In this document: one piece after another, positions 1 to 7,747 of the stretch
How positions within the stretch are numbered: position 1 is the first letter of the stretch
How the letters are laid out: each line of letters starts with the position of its first letter
Source of the DNA: Gracilaria domingensis
Lineage: Eukaryota; Rhodophyta; Florideophyceae; Gracilariales; Gracilariaceae
Assembly: GCA_022539475.1 (NCBI GenBank)
Contig: VCMS01000495.1
Span: forward strand, 1 to 23,274
Direction: 5' to 3'
Length of the DNA: 23,274 bases
Made by a program: the position numbers and the translations under genes
The notes under the pieces: generated by a model
The model's input: the letters and a program-made list of their open reading frames with translations, nothing else
Databases searched by the model: none
Told to the model about the DNA's origin: nothing

Positions 1-1356
1 TCTATGACGGCCAGCGCGTAACATCTTCTCAACCTGAGATTGCTCTTCTTCCCTAGCTTTGGACCAGCCCGGTATGGGTGTTGGAAATGGGGCTAGTACC
101 TAGAAGTAGGTCAATACGGTGTTCCGTGATTCCAATTGTCCCGAGGGATCCATCCCACATGGGTGTGAACTCCCTCAACATTTCTCTTAGCTTACCTCTA
201 TGAGATTCAGGTACATGATTAAAATTCAACTGTTCCAGTTCCTTGACAGGGTCTGTATCTTCCGTTCCTGGTGGCAACGCTTTACCCTCGGTGGGTGCCA
301 GCGATTCGGTAACTTCGCTCGCCGGGGTAACCGATGCGGTAAAAGCGGTTTCCGCTGATCCCTCCCCCTCCTTAGCATCGGTTATACCGAGAACATCCGC
401 AACGGGTATCTTCGTCGGTACGATAGCAGCAGGGTGTGGGAGAGTGGTACCAAGGATTTGGTTTTTAGCTAACCACTGTCGGGTTGTGCCAAAGTTGGCG
501 ACCAAAACTCTGAATGGTTTGTCGGGTTCCACCGAGATTACTCCGTTCGCCAAAGCGAGTTGCTTCTGATCATACAATGATGGCAATGGTTGTACCACAC
601 GTAGCCAGACTGCTTAGTAGTTATGGTGACCCAAACTTGGGATTGCGCAGGGATTGCGATGGCATGAGCCACATGGAGCTTAGATGATACCGGGTCGACG
701 GTTGGAACTTCCTGTGCAGCAGGGAGCGGGACGCGCTTGCGTGTAGCTCTCTTTAGCGGTTTCCTTACAATCGGTATTTCGGAACCATCATCCATGGTAA
801 CAACTCGAGCTCGAGGTCGAATCGCTTCAACAAAACGATCACAAAAGTCACAACCGAGTATCACCGGTGCGGCAATGCTTTTGCAAACCATGAAATCCAC
901 TTTAACCATACAGGTTCCTAATCGTACCATGAGAGGTATGTACCCAAGAGTACGCAACGGGTTATTGTTGGCATCCGCGATGTCCAAACCTGGACCATGA
1001 CGAATTTCATCCCGTAGCGCGGGTGGCACCAACTCAAGGTGAATCAGGTTCGGTGCAGCTCCTGTATCCAACACAGACAACTGTCGAACCATGAACTGGT
1101 TAGACAAGCCAAGATCGGCATAAACTTTGTAGTTTCTCTTGGCCATCACAAGAACTCTTTCCGGAATACGGAGATTACGGGACCGTATCCACGGACGACG
1201 TAGAACCGAAAGGTGTTCTGAGCTCACGTCAGTTGTAGCCGCTATCCTTGAAAGGATTCTAACAGCTGGGGAGCGAAGCTGTGACGCCTCGGGCGCCTTC
1301 AACTTCGGCTCGGAAGGCGCCCCTCCCGTAGGGGAAACTCCCGAAGTCAGTTTTTC
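1..1356 (-). pseudogene. pol: Element A pol start: aspartic protease and RT leader, frameshifted
   Basis: The frame opens at the gag frameshift heptamer and reads into a retropepsin. The active-site motif DTGAAPNLI has its Asp codon at 1066-1068. The sequence aligns with element B pol along its length. The frame breaks near 597-615, where the match to B continues in another frame through 598-53. It breaks again near 80-95, just before HPYRAG, and once more near 14, where one extra C follows RAG. At least three indels therefore separate the protease from any RT. The product would be a protease-containing Gag-Pro fusion at most. The downstream RT and integrase are beyond the window. Protease identity is certain; the frameshift positions are read by eye against element B and are good to about 15 bases. 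Confidence 0.85.
1291..1356 (-). promoter_or_regulatory. Element A gag-pol -1 frameshift signal (slippery heptamer plus hairpin)
   Basis: On the minus strand the heptamer GAAAAAC (1350-1356) sits directly before the gag TGA stop (1347-1349). A shift of -1 there enters the pol frame, which is open across the site and reads EKLTSGVSPTGG. After 27 nt comes a hairpin at 1291-1322 with 10-bp arms GGGCGCCTTC and GAAGGCGCCC and a 12-nt loop containing AGC-CGAA-GTT. A smaller stem (TTCCC with GGGAG) fits inside the 27-nt spacer. Element B has the same layout. Confidence 0.75.
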
Positions 1357-3416
1357 TGAACGGGGCTCACCGAATTCGGTGCGTGAACTCCGTTCGGGGG
1401 GCCTAACTGAACCCCATGCGTGGGTACTTCGCCTTGAACCTGGTTCGAAGGTGCCTGTGCCGGAACGGAGGGCTGAGCATAGACCGGAACCGGTAATCCC
1501 AGTTCAGCTCTGGCCTTATCATATTCCTTTCGTGGAACAGATTCCTTTTCCTCGGGCGTGAGGGCGTCGTAATACGCAATAATTTTCGGCCTGTGCGACG
1601 GCGGAAATACGCACTGCGTCGATACGTGACCTGGAAGGTAGCACTGGTAACATATGACCGAGGCCGGTTTGTCGCGAGGGCGATTGTCCACTCGACGTTG
1701 TGGTGCTGTGTCCTTCCACCCTGGACGGTTCAGACGCGACGAATTGTTAGCGTAAGGCAGCGGGGCTGCAGGCACCCGGACACCTTGGGCATACAATGCG
1801 GGGTCTTCTTCCGTGCTCGGAATCGAGGTTGACGGCAGGTCCGTAGATCCGTAAGAATCGGGGTTACTTCCGATGAAGTGGACGTTATCAGCATCACCGA
1901 CAGCGGTTTCACGTCGCAAAACCGACATCGATGGTGACGAACTCTCCGCGAGTAGCGCTTTCGAGCGGCGCTGCCCCGGGTTGCGGGCTCGATACGTCTC
2001 TCCTTCCGCCTGGGCGTAATTAACCAACTCTAGGTACGTCATTCGGCGTTTTTCCTCGCGTCGGCGAGCGACCAACGACCGAATGGTGGGGTCCAAACCA
2101 TCAACAAACATGGTACACCGCTCCTGTGCGGAATACACATTACCACATCGGTGAAACGCTTTGTTCAACCGCGTTGAATAAACCGTTTCAGATTCTCCAC
2201 TCTTCTGTCTAGTGTCGCGAACAGCAAGAGTAGCGCTGTAAATCGCGTTGGAAGTCGCGTACGACCTGAGAAGGTAGTTCACGGCTTCCGGCCAACACGT
2301 GACTCCTCCTTCCGAGGCTCTCGAGGTTCCTCGAACTGAGTTGTACTGATCTTCCGCAGTCCCTGTTAGGAAGTACGGCAGTGCCACATATGCCTGTGCT
2401 TCACTCATACCGAGTATATCGGCCTCCTGGACGAACCTGGCAAGGAAATCCAAGATAAGGATAGGATCTGTCCCCGAGAACTTCCTTGTTTCAAGGGTAA
2501 CATTCAACCTTCGAATGTAGTCCTTCACCTTACCGGTTCCTCGCGAGGAGCGATTCGAAGTAACATCCTCCAACCGATAATAGCGGTACGACAACAGCTT
2601 TGTGTAGAGCGGGTCCGTCGGCTTTAACTCTTTGAGTCCCAAGTGGCGCCGTCCTTTCACGCGTGATCTCATCACTGCCTGAGTAGACTGCGTCGCTTTC
2701 GACCGTGTCGAACGTGACCTATGACGGTTGTCATCACTATCAGATGAATCTGACGAACTGTCTTCAGTCATGCCGCTCGAGTCAGAGCGCGATGAATCCG
2801 AATCATAGTGAACTCGTTTTGGGTGTCGACGTTTCTGCTTCACCGAACGATGGTCTTCATCCGCAGATGGATTTCCTTGAGGAACCTGTGCGTCCACAGC
2901 TTCATCCATACGGATTGTATCCTCCAGCGTTTCCAAGCGCGAACGAATTCGACCGATATCGGTGCGCATTTCCTCGACAAATGCCCGGTACTCCGTGACG
3001 AAGACGTCTGGGGTACCCAGATTTTCCATAATGGAATTCACGTCCCTTCTCAGAAGACGTAAGTCTCCTGAGACATCCCTCACCTGGGCATTATCAACCT
3101 GCGTCCTCAACGAGGTAACATCCTGTAGGAGTTCCACGTGAGCAGCGTGATTAATATCCAAGCGGGATTCCAACCTAGCCAACTCGGCTACGGTAGCAGC
3201 GTTAGGGTTAACCATGGATGGTGTCTCAACGACGGGTTGAGCAGAACCCACATTTTCCTTAGGTGCTTCCGTAACTGAACGCGTTCTCCGGGGGCGGGGT
3301 ACGACCTCAAGAGGTTGCGCCTCATCTGGGATAGACCGGGACGTCGGTGCAACGGGTGGAACCGCAGCTGACGACCGCGCTGAACCAGCTCGAGAACCTC
3401 GAGGCGGTTGCGGCAT
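1347..3416 (-). CDS. gag: Element A Gag polyprotein (capsid and nucleocapsid)
   Basis: Gag forms the virus-like particle and packages element RNA. I start it at the ATG at 3416, giving 689 residues. The frame is open 23 codons further upstream, but element B also has its conserved start (MPRR, here MPQP) exactly there. Residues about 20-220 are acidic and coiled-coil-like. A Ser/Asp/Arg-rich stretch follows (DSDSSRSDSS, then HRSRSTRSK). The centre carries a retrotransposon capsid region with the conserved stretch RASEGGVTCWPEAV. A CCHC zinc knuckle, CYQCYLPGHVSTQC, lies at residues 589-602. The frame ends CAG AAA AAC TGA, and its last seven coding bases are the proposed slippery site. The gene is undamaged, unlike the pol behind it. 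Confidence 0.9.
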   Translation of the reverse strand: MPQPPRGSRAGSARSSAAVPPVAPTSRSIPDEAQPLEVVPRPRRTRSVTEAPKENVGSAQPVVETPSMVNPNAATVAELARLESRLDINHAAHVELLQDVTSLRTQVDNAQVRDVSGDLRLLRRDVNSIMENLGTPDVFVTEYRAFVEEMRTDIGRIRSRLETLEDTIRMDEAVDAQVPQGNPSADEDHRSVKQKRRHPKRVHYDSDSSRSDSSGMTEDSSSDSSDSDDNRHRSRSTRSKATQSTQAVMRSRVKGRRHLGLKELKPTDPLYTKLLSYRYYRLEDVTSNRSSRGTGKVKDYIRRLNVTLETRKFSGTDPILILDFLARFVQEADILGMSEAQAYVALPYFLTGTAEDQYNSVRGTSRASEGGVTCWPEAVNYLLRSYATSNAIYSATLAVRDTRQKSGESETVYSTRLNKAFHRCGNVYSAQERCTMFVDGLDPTIRSLVARRREEKRRMTYLELVNYAQAEGETYRARNPGQRRSKALLAESSSPSMSVLRRETAVGDADNVHFIGSNPDSYGSTDLPSTSIPSTEEDPALYAQGVRVPAAPLPYANNSSRLNRPGWKDTAPQRRVDNRPRDKPASVICYQCYLPGHVSTQCVFPPSHRPKIIAYYDALTPEEKESVPRKEYDKARAELGLPVPVYAQPSVPAQAPSNQVQGEVPTHGVQLGPPNGVHAPNSVSPVQKN

Positions 3417-3639
3417 ACTGAAAACCAGTAAGCAATCTGATCCAGATGATCCAGTTAAACTCGTACACGAGTCTCCAAAGAACAAGAAAACTCAATAAAC
3501 CTTCTCGGTAAACCACCACGTCAGCGGTTCACGTTCAAAAGTTGTCAACCTCCAAAACTCTAAAGAGTCCCCTGATCGTTGTCAGAAAACGGTGATCCGT
3601 CAACAATCAAGTCAATTCCACGACAGTGACCTAAAACGG
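3417..3639 (-). other. Element A 5' leader between primer-binding site and gag
   Basis: About 220 nt separate the primer-binding site from the gag ATG. The first 69 nt upstream of the ATG are open in the gag frame, but no conserved peptide is seen. I found no strong structure. This would carry the packaging signal in a working element. Confidence 0.5.
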
Positions 3640-3657
3640 TTCTAGGTCGGGAGACCA
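3640..3657 (-). other. Primer-binding site of element A (tRNA-Tyr-like)
   Basis: The plus strand reads TTCTAGGTCGGGAGACCA, which has the form of a tRNA 3' end with CCA. The minus strand is the complementary primer-binding site, three nt after the LTR end. The same 18 nt follow the LTR of element B, although their surroundings differ. The implied acceptor stem begins C1-G72 with A73, which is characteristic of eukaryotic tRNA-Tyr. Confidence 0.75.
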
Positions 3658-3787
3658 CTTTGTGGGGCAAACTCGGAAGAGTGAAACCCACCAGACTGTC
3701 CGAAGGTCCGCTCTCGTGAGAGATGGCAGACCAGTGACAGAGCCCTCTGTACCACCGTAACTCGGTTGTAAGGCCGAAGTGGCAACT

Positions 3788-3813
3788 GGCTATACCTACA
3801 GAGGTGATAGGCC
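3788..3813 (-). repeat. Hairpin within the LTR, first of two
   Basis: GGCTAT-ACCT-ACAG-AGGT-G-ATAGGCC folds into a stem with one bulge. The core CTACAGAGGT is kept in the other LTR near 14223-14245, where the outer pairs are weaker. Confidence 0.4.
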
Positions 3814-4153
3814 ACGTGGTGAGGAAACGATGAGAAACTCCAGAGATGGGGTGGTATCGGCAACGATGAAACACGACCAACGACAGGTGTAGTCCCGAGA
3901 GGGAAAGCAACAGAAAACAACAACCAAACAACACCCACACGCGACGGGTAGGGCCTCCTCGGCACTGTGCCCGGAGCGGGGCGAGATCCTCCAACGGTAA
4001 TGCACGGGTTTCCGTAAACACGGCAAAACTCTATACAGAGTCGGATCACTTCGTAATCTAGTCCTATACCTCCTCGGTACGACCCTCAGGTCCCGACATC
4101 AACGACAGATGTTCCTCAAAGGTACCGAGAGGGTAGGACCACCGTAACCAGAC

Positions 4154-4183
4154 GTGGCTATACTCGCGAGAGTGATAACCCAC
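4154..4183 (-). repeat. Hairpin within the LTR, second of two
   Basis: GTGGCTATACTC-GCGA-GAGTGATAACCCAC folds on itself. At the matching place in the other LTR (14621-14648) a different sequence, GGTTACTCTCC with GGGAGTGGTAAACC, also folds, so the fold may be kept while the bases change. Confidence 0.4.
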
Positions 4184-4574
4184 GTAGGCGGTTGGCGCCA
4201 GAGCCTCACTCGTGTAGAGTCCACTCAGAGAGCGCTACTCGACAAAGAGTTCACTTAGAAGTGCCCGGGTTGACTTTACAAAGGTGCTCGCGACGACGAG
4301 GTCGAGCTCACCTAAGTAGGTCTAAACTAACTATGTACACGTGGTGCACACCCGCAGGGGTCCGTACACGTGGCTAGCCCAGTGTCAGGCACCTCAGGTG
4401 CACTACCTATTGTCCCGTAATATGCACACACACGGTGGTGTAGTACACGCGTCCACCTAGCGGTATTGGCCAGCAATGGCAACCCTGATTACAGGTAACT
4501 GTGGGAAAGCCATTCCAAAAGTAACCGCCAAAATTGGGTCCAACTCATAACTCTTCGAGTGCATCCTCGTATCA

Positions 4575-4581
4575 CTCCCCT
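4575..4581 (-). other. Candidate polypurine tract abutting the LTR
   Basis: The minus strand reads CAGGGGAG immediately before the LTR start TGAT. A purine run at this exact point is what primes plus-strand synthesis at the 3' LTR of an element lying to the right. The tract is short, so the call rests mainly on position. The right flank of the other LTR (GTACC after 15003) shows no such run. Confidence 0.45.
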
Positions 4582-4624
4582 GAGTATATGAGGCGCATCA
4601 TCCTGATAACCACGCAAAAATGCG

Positions 4625-5869
4625 TTGCTCTACAGTTTGGCTTACTCCAGGGTTGGAAGGTTGCGATATGATCATCCGATTCCGGCAGAATTCGACTTCG
4701 ACGTGTCGCACTATCGTACCTACGGGGAGGTCTCATATGGCAACGCGTTGGCGGAGTTTCCGGAAGCGGAGCATCGGTATCACTTGGGTGAAGTGGATCC
4801 TGATATCCTCCTGTGGAGTCGTCCCTTGCTGAGGGCAGAGTTCCGATACCTGTCACGGAGTAGGCGTCACAACCGTGATCTCTATGATTTCGAGAGGCGG
4901 GTCCGGTTTGAGCGGAATGCGCGCTCCTGTCGGGGACTTCTGATTCCGTATCCAAATTTGGAGGTCGATCGTTTGCGCTTCGATGCCTTACCGTCCCGAT
5001 ACGTGGGCCTTCCATCGTGGTGGAGTCGGGTAGAGGTCCTTGCGGGGTGTTTTGCTGAACTCCCGCCGAGCATCTACTATATCGGCTCGCGGTTGATAGA
5101 CAATCCCGACTCGGGCTATTGGTCGTTGGTACTCGCCGAGTGGGCTGCCCGCGTCGCGGTTCACCTCCTGTGGGATGTCTATGATCACTTCCGCTTGTGG
5201 TATATTCCTCCAAATTTGAGGTGGCTCCTTCGAAGGATTGATCTCGTTACCCCCTTGGGTTCCGAGGCTAACCAGGAAGAGGTTGGGGAGTTGTTGGATG
5301 TAATCGACAGGGTCGATTGGGACCGAGTTCCGGTAGCTTGGCAGCCTGACAGGCGACAGCGTTTCCGCGACCGATCACCGGGGCGAATTTCCACCCGTTC
5401 CGGGGTCTGGGTGTACTACGACCCGTGGGAGCGCCAGCTCATCTCTCAAGAGCAAGCGAACGCGATGGCCGCACTTCCCCGCGCTATGCCGGTAGGTCAC
5501 CCAGTTGGGTTTGTGTTCCCTGAGGACTATGCCGTGCCCTCGGATGTCCCTGATCCAATGGTGGATAATGATGAGATCGCCGTCGTTGCCGGAACAGGCC
5601 AACTCACTGGCATTCCGAATACGGACCCGAACGCAACAGCGGTCCCAACGGAGGGCGCTCCTGCCCCTGAGGGATGGTCCTTGATAGCTCCCACCGCACA
5701 ACCGGCAAATTGGGCCGGAAGCGTGGCTTCCCTTCGGGCCGATCTCCAGGCTCATGGCGTGCCAATCCCTCCGGGCGTGAACACCATCGCAGGGCTAGCG
5801 GCCCTCGCGAGCGAGTACTTCTCACAGAATCCCAACGCGGGAAGCGGTGCTCCCTCCACTGGCGGTTAG
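4625..5869 (+). CDS. Unrecognised Trp/Tyr-rich open frame antisense to element B
   Basis: I do not recognise this protein. The frame is open from 4610 to a TAG ending at 5869. The first usual codon near its start is TTG at 4625, and no ATG occurs in frame for nearly the first 290 codons, so an upstream exon, a frameshift or a non-ATG start is needed. Residues 1-290 look folded, with many Trp and Tyr (LPSWWSR, AVHLLWDVYDHFRLWYIPPNLRWLL) and regular charged spacing. The last 110 residues are Pro/Ala/Gly/Asn-rich, like a flexible tail. The opposite strand here gives only short Arg/Pro/Ser-rich frames, so this strand is the likelier coding one. It sits between the chromodomain and the LTR of element B, pointing the other way. 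Extra antisense frames at this place are known in some plant Tat-lineage gypsy elements, but no similarity is claimed. It could also be a captured host exon. Confidence 0.55.
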   Translation: MLYSLAYSRVGRLRYDHPIPAEFDFDVSHYRTYGEVSYGNALAEFPEAEHRYHLGEVDPDILLWSRPLLRAEFRYLSRSRRHNRDLYDFERRVRFERNARSCRGLLIPYPNLEVDRLRFDALPSRYVGLPSWWSRVEVLAGCFAELPPSIYYIGSRLIDNPDSGYWSLVLAEWAARVAVHLLWDVYDHFRLWYIPPNLRWLLRRIDLVTPLGSEANQEEVGELLDVIDRVDWDRVPVAWQPDRRQRFRDRSPGRISTRSGVWVYYDPWERQLISQEQANAMAALPRAMPVGHPVGFVFPEDYAVPSDVPDPMVDNDEIAVVAGTGQLTGIPNTDPNATAVPTEGAPAPEGWSLIAPTAQPANWAGSVASLRADLQAHGVPIPPGVNTIAGLAALASEYFSQNPNAGSGAPSTGG

Positions 5870-6302
5870 CCCCTCATGAGGTCTTCCTCCAATATTAGAG
5901 TGTCTTGTGATAGTTTCCAATTAAAGCCAGCTAGTGGCAAGTTTTCCCTTACCGTCGTCGAGGTGTGCTTCTCGGCGACGAGCTTCTTCTTCTTACTTCT
6001 TCCTCTTCCTTCTTCAGGACCTTCTCCTTCTTCCTTCCATAGGATTCTCAGCATCCTTCTTCTCTTCCCTTCCATGGCTTCTCGGCGTAGATATCTTCTT
6101 TCTCCTTTTTAGGCATTTTCTACTTTTCCGCAATGCGGCATTGTCCCGATAATTCGGTGGTTACTACTACTAACACTTCTCTCCTATTATACAGAGGATC
6201 TCTTCCTACTTCTTGACTTCATCTTCTCTTCTCGAGCGTCACTCTTCTCTTCTTCAAACCGCAGGGCGGGCACGAGAACTGTAAACTGCACCGGTTAACG
6301 GG
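5870..6302. other. Gene-free stretch with a long pyrimidine tract
   Basis: No convincing gene is present. On the plus strand 5980-6115 and 6180-6255 are dominated by CTT/CTTC runs, so they are purine-rich in element sense. A 69-codon Lys/Glu/Arg-rich frame on the minus strand (5866-6075) is a by-product of that composition. The stretch lies downstream of the antisense frame and just after the chromodomain stop. It could serve as an untranslated region for both, but nothing shows this directly. Confidence 0.5.
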
Positions 6303-6683
6303 CTACCCCACCATCGCATTGTCCAACGTTGGAGGCAATGGTGTCCGAGACCGGCGATGATACGACAAGACCTTGGACCTAGGGAGGTGTTCAATTGGCT
6401 CCCAAGTGTCCTCCTCTGGGGAATAGCCGTACCAACGGATTCTATACAGTAGCTTCCCTTCGGGGCTTTTCTCGTGTTCCACGATATGATCTACCACGAA
6501 TTCCTGTAGGTATACGCCATCCTTGGCATCTCCTGGTGCTTCTCCCGACATTGGGCAGTGATGTCCAGTGGTACCCACGCGGGTTAGTGGTCCTTGGAGG
6601 CGTTGAATCGATCTTCGGGGCGGTGGACAGGTGGAATTCGGTCTTCTCAAGCCGTCCTGACGGAGTGCGCTAACTCCCGACAC
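6303..6683 (-). CDS. Element B chromodomain (C-terminal part of integrase polyprotein)
   Basis: Residues 61-105 of this frame form a chromodomain: EFVVDHIVEHEK, then YRIRWYGYSPEEDTWEP and a closing helix HLPRSKVLSYHRR. Aromatic residues F62, W84 and Y87 occupy the positions of the methyl-lysine cage in HP1-type domains, and the TWEP signature follows. In chromoviruses this domain tethers integrase to marked chromatin and steers insertion. Here it is in a different frame from the integrase and about 1 kb downstream, so it is not read through as the sequence stands. No ATG starts this frame, as expected for the tail of a polyprotein. It ends at a TAG at 6303-6305. Confidence 0.85.
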   Translation of the reverse strand: MSGVSALRQDGLRRPNSTCPPPRRSIQRLQGPLTRVGTTGHHCPMSGEAPGDAKDGVYLQEFVVDHIVEHEKSPEGKLLYRIRWYGYSPEEDTWEPIEHLPRSKVLSYHRRSRTPLPPTLDNAMVG

Positions 6684-7747
6684 GGGCGTCCAATTGCCTC
6701 ACAAGTGAGTTCAACCGAAAACTCTCGATCTCCGGAGTCCGGCGAGCTCCTTTCTTTCCCAAACGGGCGGCCAACCGACGAACGGTAGCGTCCGTTTTGC
6801 GGAACCACTTTCACTTTGGTCGCAGGAGAGCCGTTGCGGCGGAGAAGTAGCCTACAGCACTCCCTGTGCAGAGCGGCGGAACGCTGGGCCACGGCGCATA
6901 TCCGGCCGTGCACTCCATTTTCATTGGATGGTGGCGCGCGCGTGTGTGCCACACATCCCGTGAACGGTATCTACAGTGTCAGTTTCCGGCAAGCGGTCGC
7001 TAAGCGGCGGGCACCACTCTCCAGCAATGGCATGAGATTACAGTATTCAATCTCGAATCTCCCGCCATAGGGCTGCGCATGCGCACTGCGCGCGGTGCCA
7101 TTTACCGTAATTCCGGGTCCGACGCACTATAGCGTTCCGTCTGCTAAGCAGCGCCCTTCATGGGACTTCTCCACTTCCTGACCAAGGCTTTCCAGCACAA
7201 TCCACAAGGATTCTTGTTTTCTTAACTCTACCACTGCGGGCCATTCCCAGGTGGGCTATGCGTCACTTTCCATGCCGCTTCGTCCCGCGAAGGGGTCAGC
7301 GGATACTGCACGTTCGCGCGAGCGAGTTACAGCGCGTTCCAGCGACTTGGATTGCATCCCAACGGGGCCACTAACATCCTTAGCAGCAGCACTCCCAGCA
7401 GGGGATTCTTCACTTCTTCTGACTTCGTTCCTCGCCGAGGTTTCGGAATCACGCGACGTAGCGCCAGCGCGATCGTTCCCAGTGGGGGATTCCATCTCAC
7501 TCTGAGACTCAGCACCTCGGGTAGGTCCAGCGGATGCCGGAGCAACCGGAGCGCGATTTGCACTGTCCTCCCCCTCCTTAGGGTGCGATACGGCTTCCGC
7601 ATTTCGCGCCAATACCGTAGACGAGGGATGAATCTCATGTATCTCAGTAGAGGGTGTAGGTGTAACCCGTGAGAGTCCGGGGTTATCCTTGAGCAACTCT
7701 GTTGTTTCAGGCAAGTCAGCGAGACCGCGCTGCGGGTGGGGCAAAAC
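6684..7747 (-). pseudogene. Degenerate linker between integrase and chromodomain
   Basis: Straight after the TAA that ends the integrase frame, the same frame stays open from 7747 to a TAG at 7256. It encodes 162 residues rich in Ser, Glu, Ala and Arg, with repeated acidic and basic patches and no recognised fold. From there to the chromodomain the reading frame is broken. An Arg-rich open piece at 6647-6952 is in the integrase frame. Chromoviruses usually have a flexible, poorly conserved linker here, but about 1 kb is long. I read this as an eroded linker; an intron is an alternative. Confidence 0.5.

Larger units (their letters stand above)
1..4574 (-). mobile_element. Ty3/gypsy LTR retrotransposon A, partial (5' LTR, gag, start of pol)
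   Basis: Reading leftward, the order is LTR (3661-4574), an 18-nt primer-binding site, a leader, gag with a CCHC zinc knuckle, a -1 frameshift site, and an aspartic protease with DTGA. The window ends just before the reverse transcriptase. Proteins and non-coding parts align collinearly with element B (3661-15003) but differ throughout, so the two are separate insertions of related subfamilies, not a recent duplication. Gag is intact while pol carries frameshifts, so this copy is probably dead on its own. Its 3' end lies outside the window. Confidence 0.9.
3661..4574 (-). repeat. LTR: 5' LTR of element A, possibly shared as 3' LTR of element B
   Basis: The 914-bp unit begins TGATACGAGG on the minus strand and ends GCCCCACA. 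I set its ends by collinear alignment with the LTR at 14073-15003: both start TGAT, carry AGTTATGA about 22 bases in, and end ACA followed by 3 nt and the primer-binding site. The two LTRs are clearly diverged. Shared blocks include TATACCTACAGAGGTGA and TCTCGCGAGAGTGATA-like stems. Short open frames inside (for example 3642-4049) are not conserved in the other LTR, and I take them as chance. On its right side the flank is purine-rich in element sense, as expected before a 3' LTR. Confidence 0.75.

Noticed and set aside
3560..4049. Overlapping minus-strand open frames of 76-153 codons upstream of gag A
   Set aside because: They lie wholly or largely inside the LTR, are not conserved in the other LTR, and have Cys/Ser/Arg-rich compositions typical of chance frames.
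4572..5213. 213-codon minus-strand frame in element sense
   Set aside because: It is Arg/Pro/Ser/Thr-rich without hydrophobic pattern and mirrors the better plus-strand frame.
5866..6075. Lys/Glu/Arg-rich 69-codon frame on the minus strand
   Set aside because: It is explained by the CTT-rich tract on the other strand.
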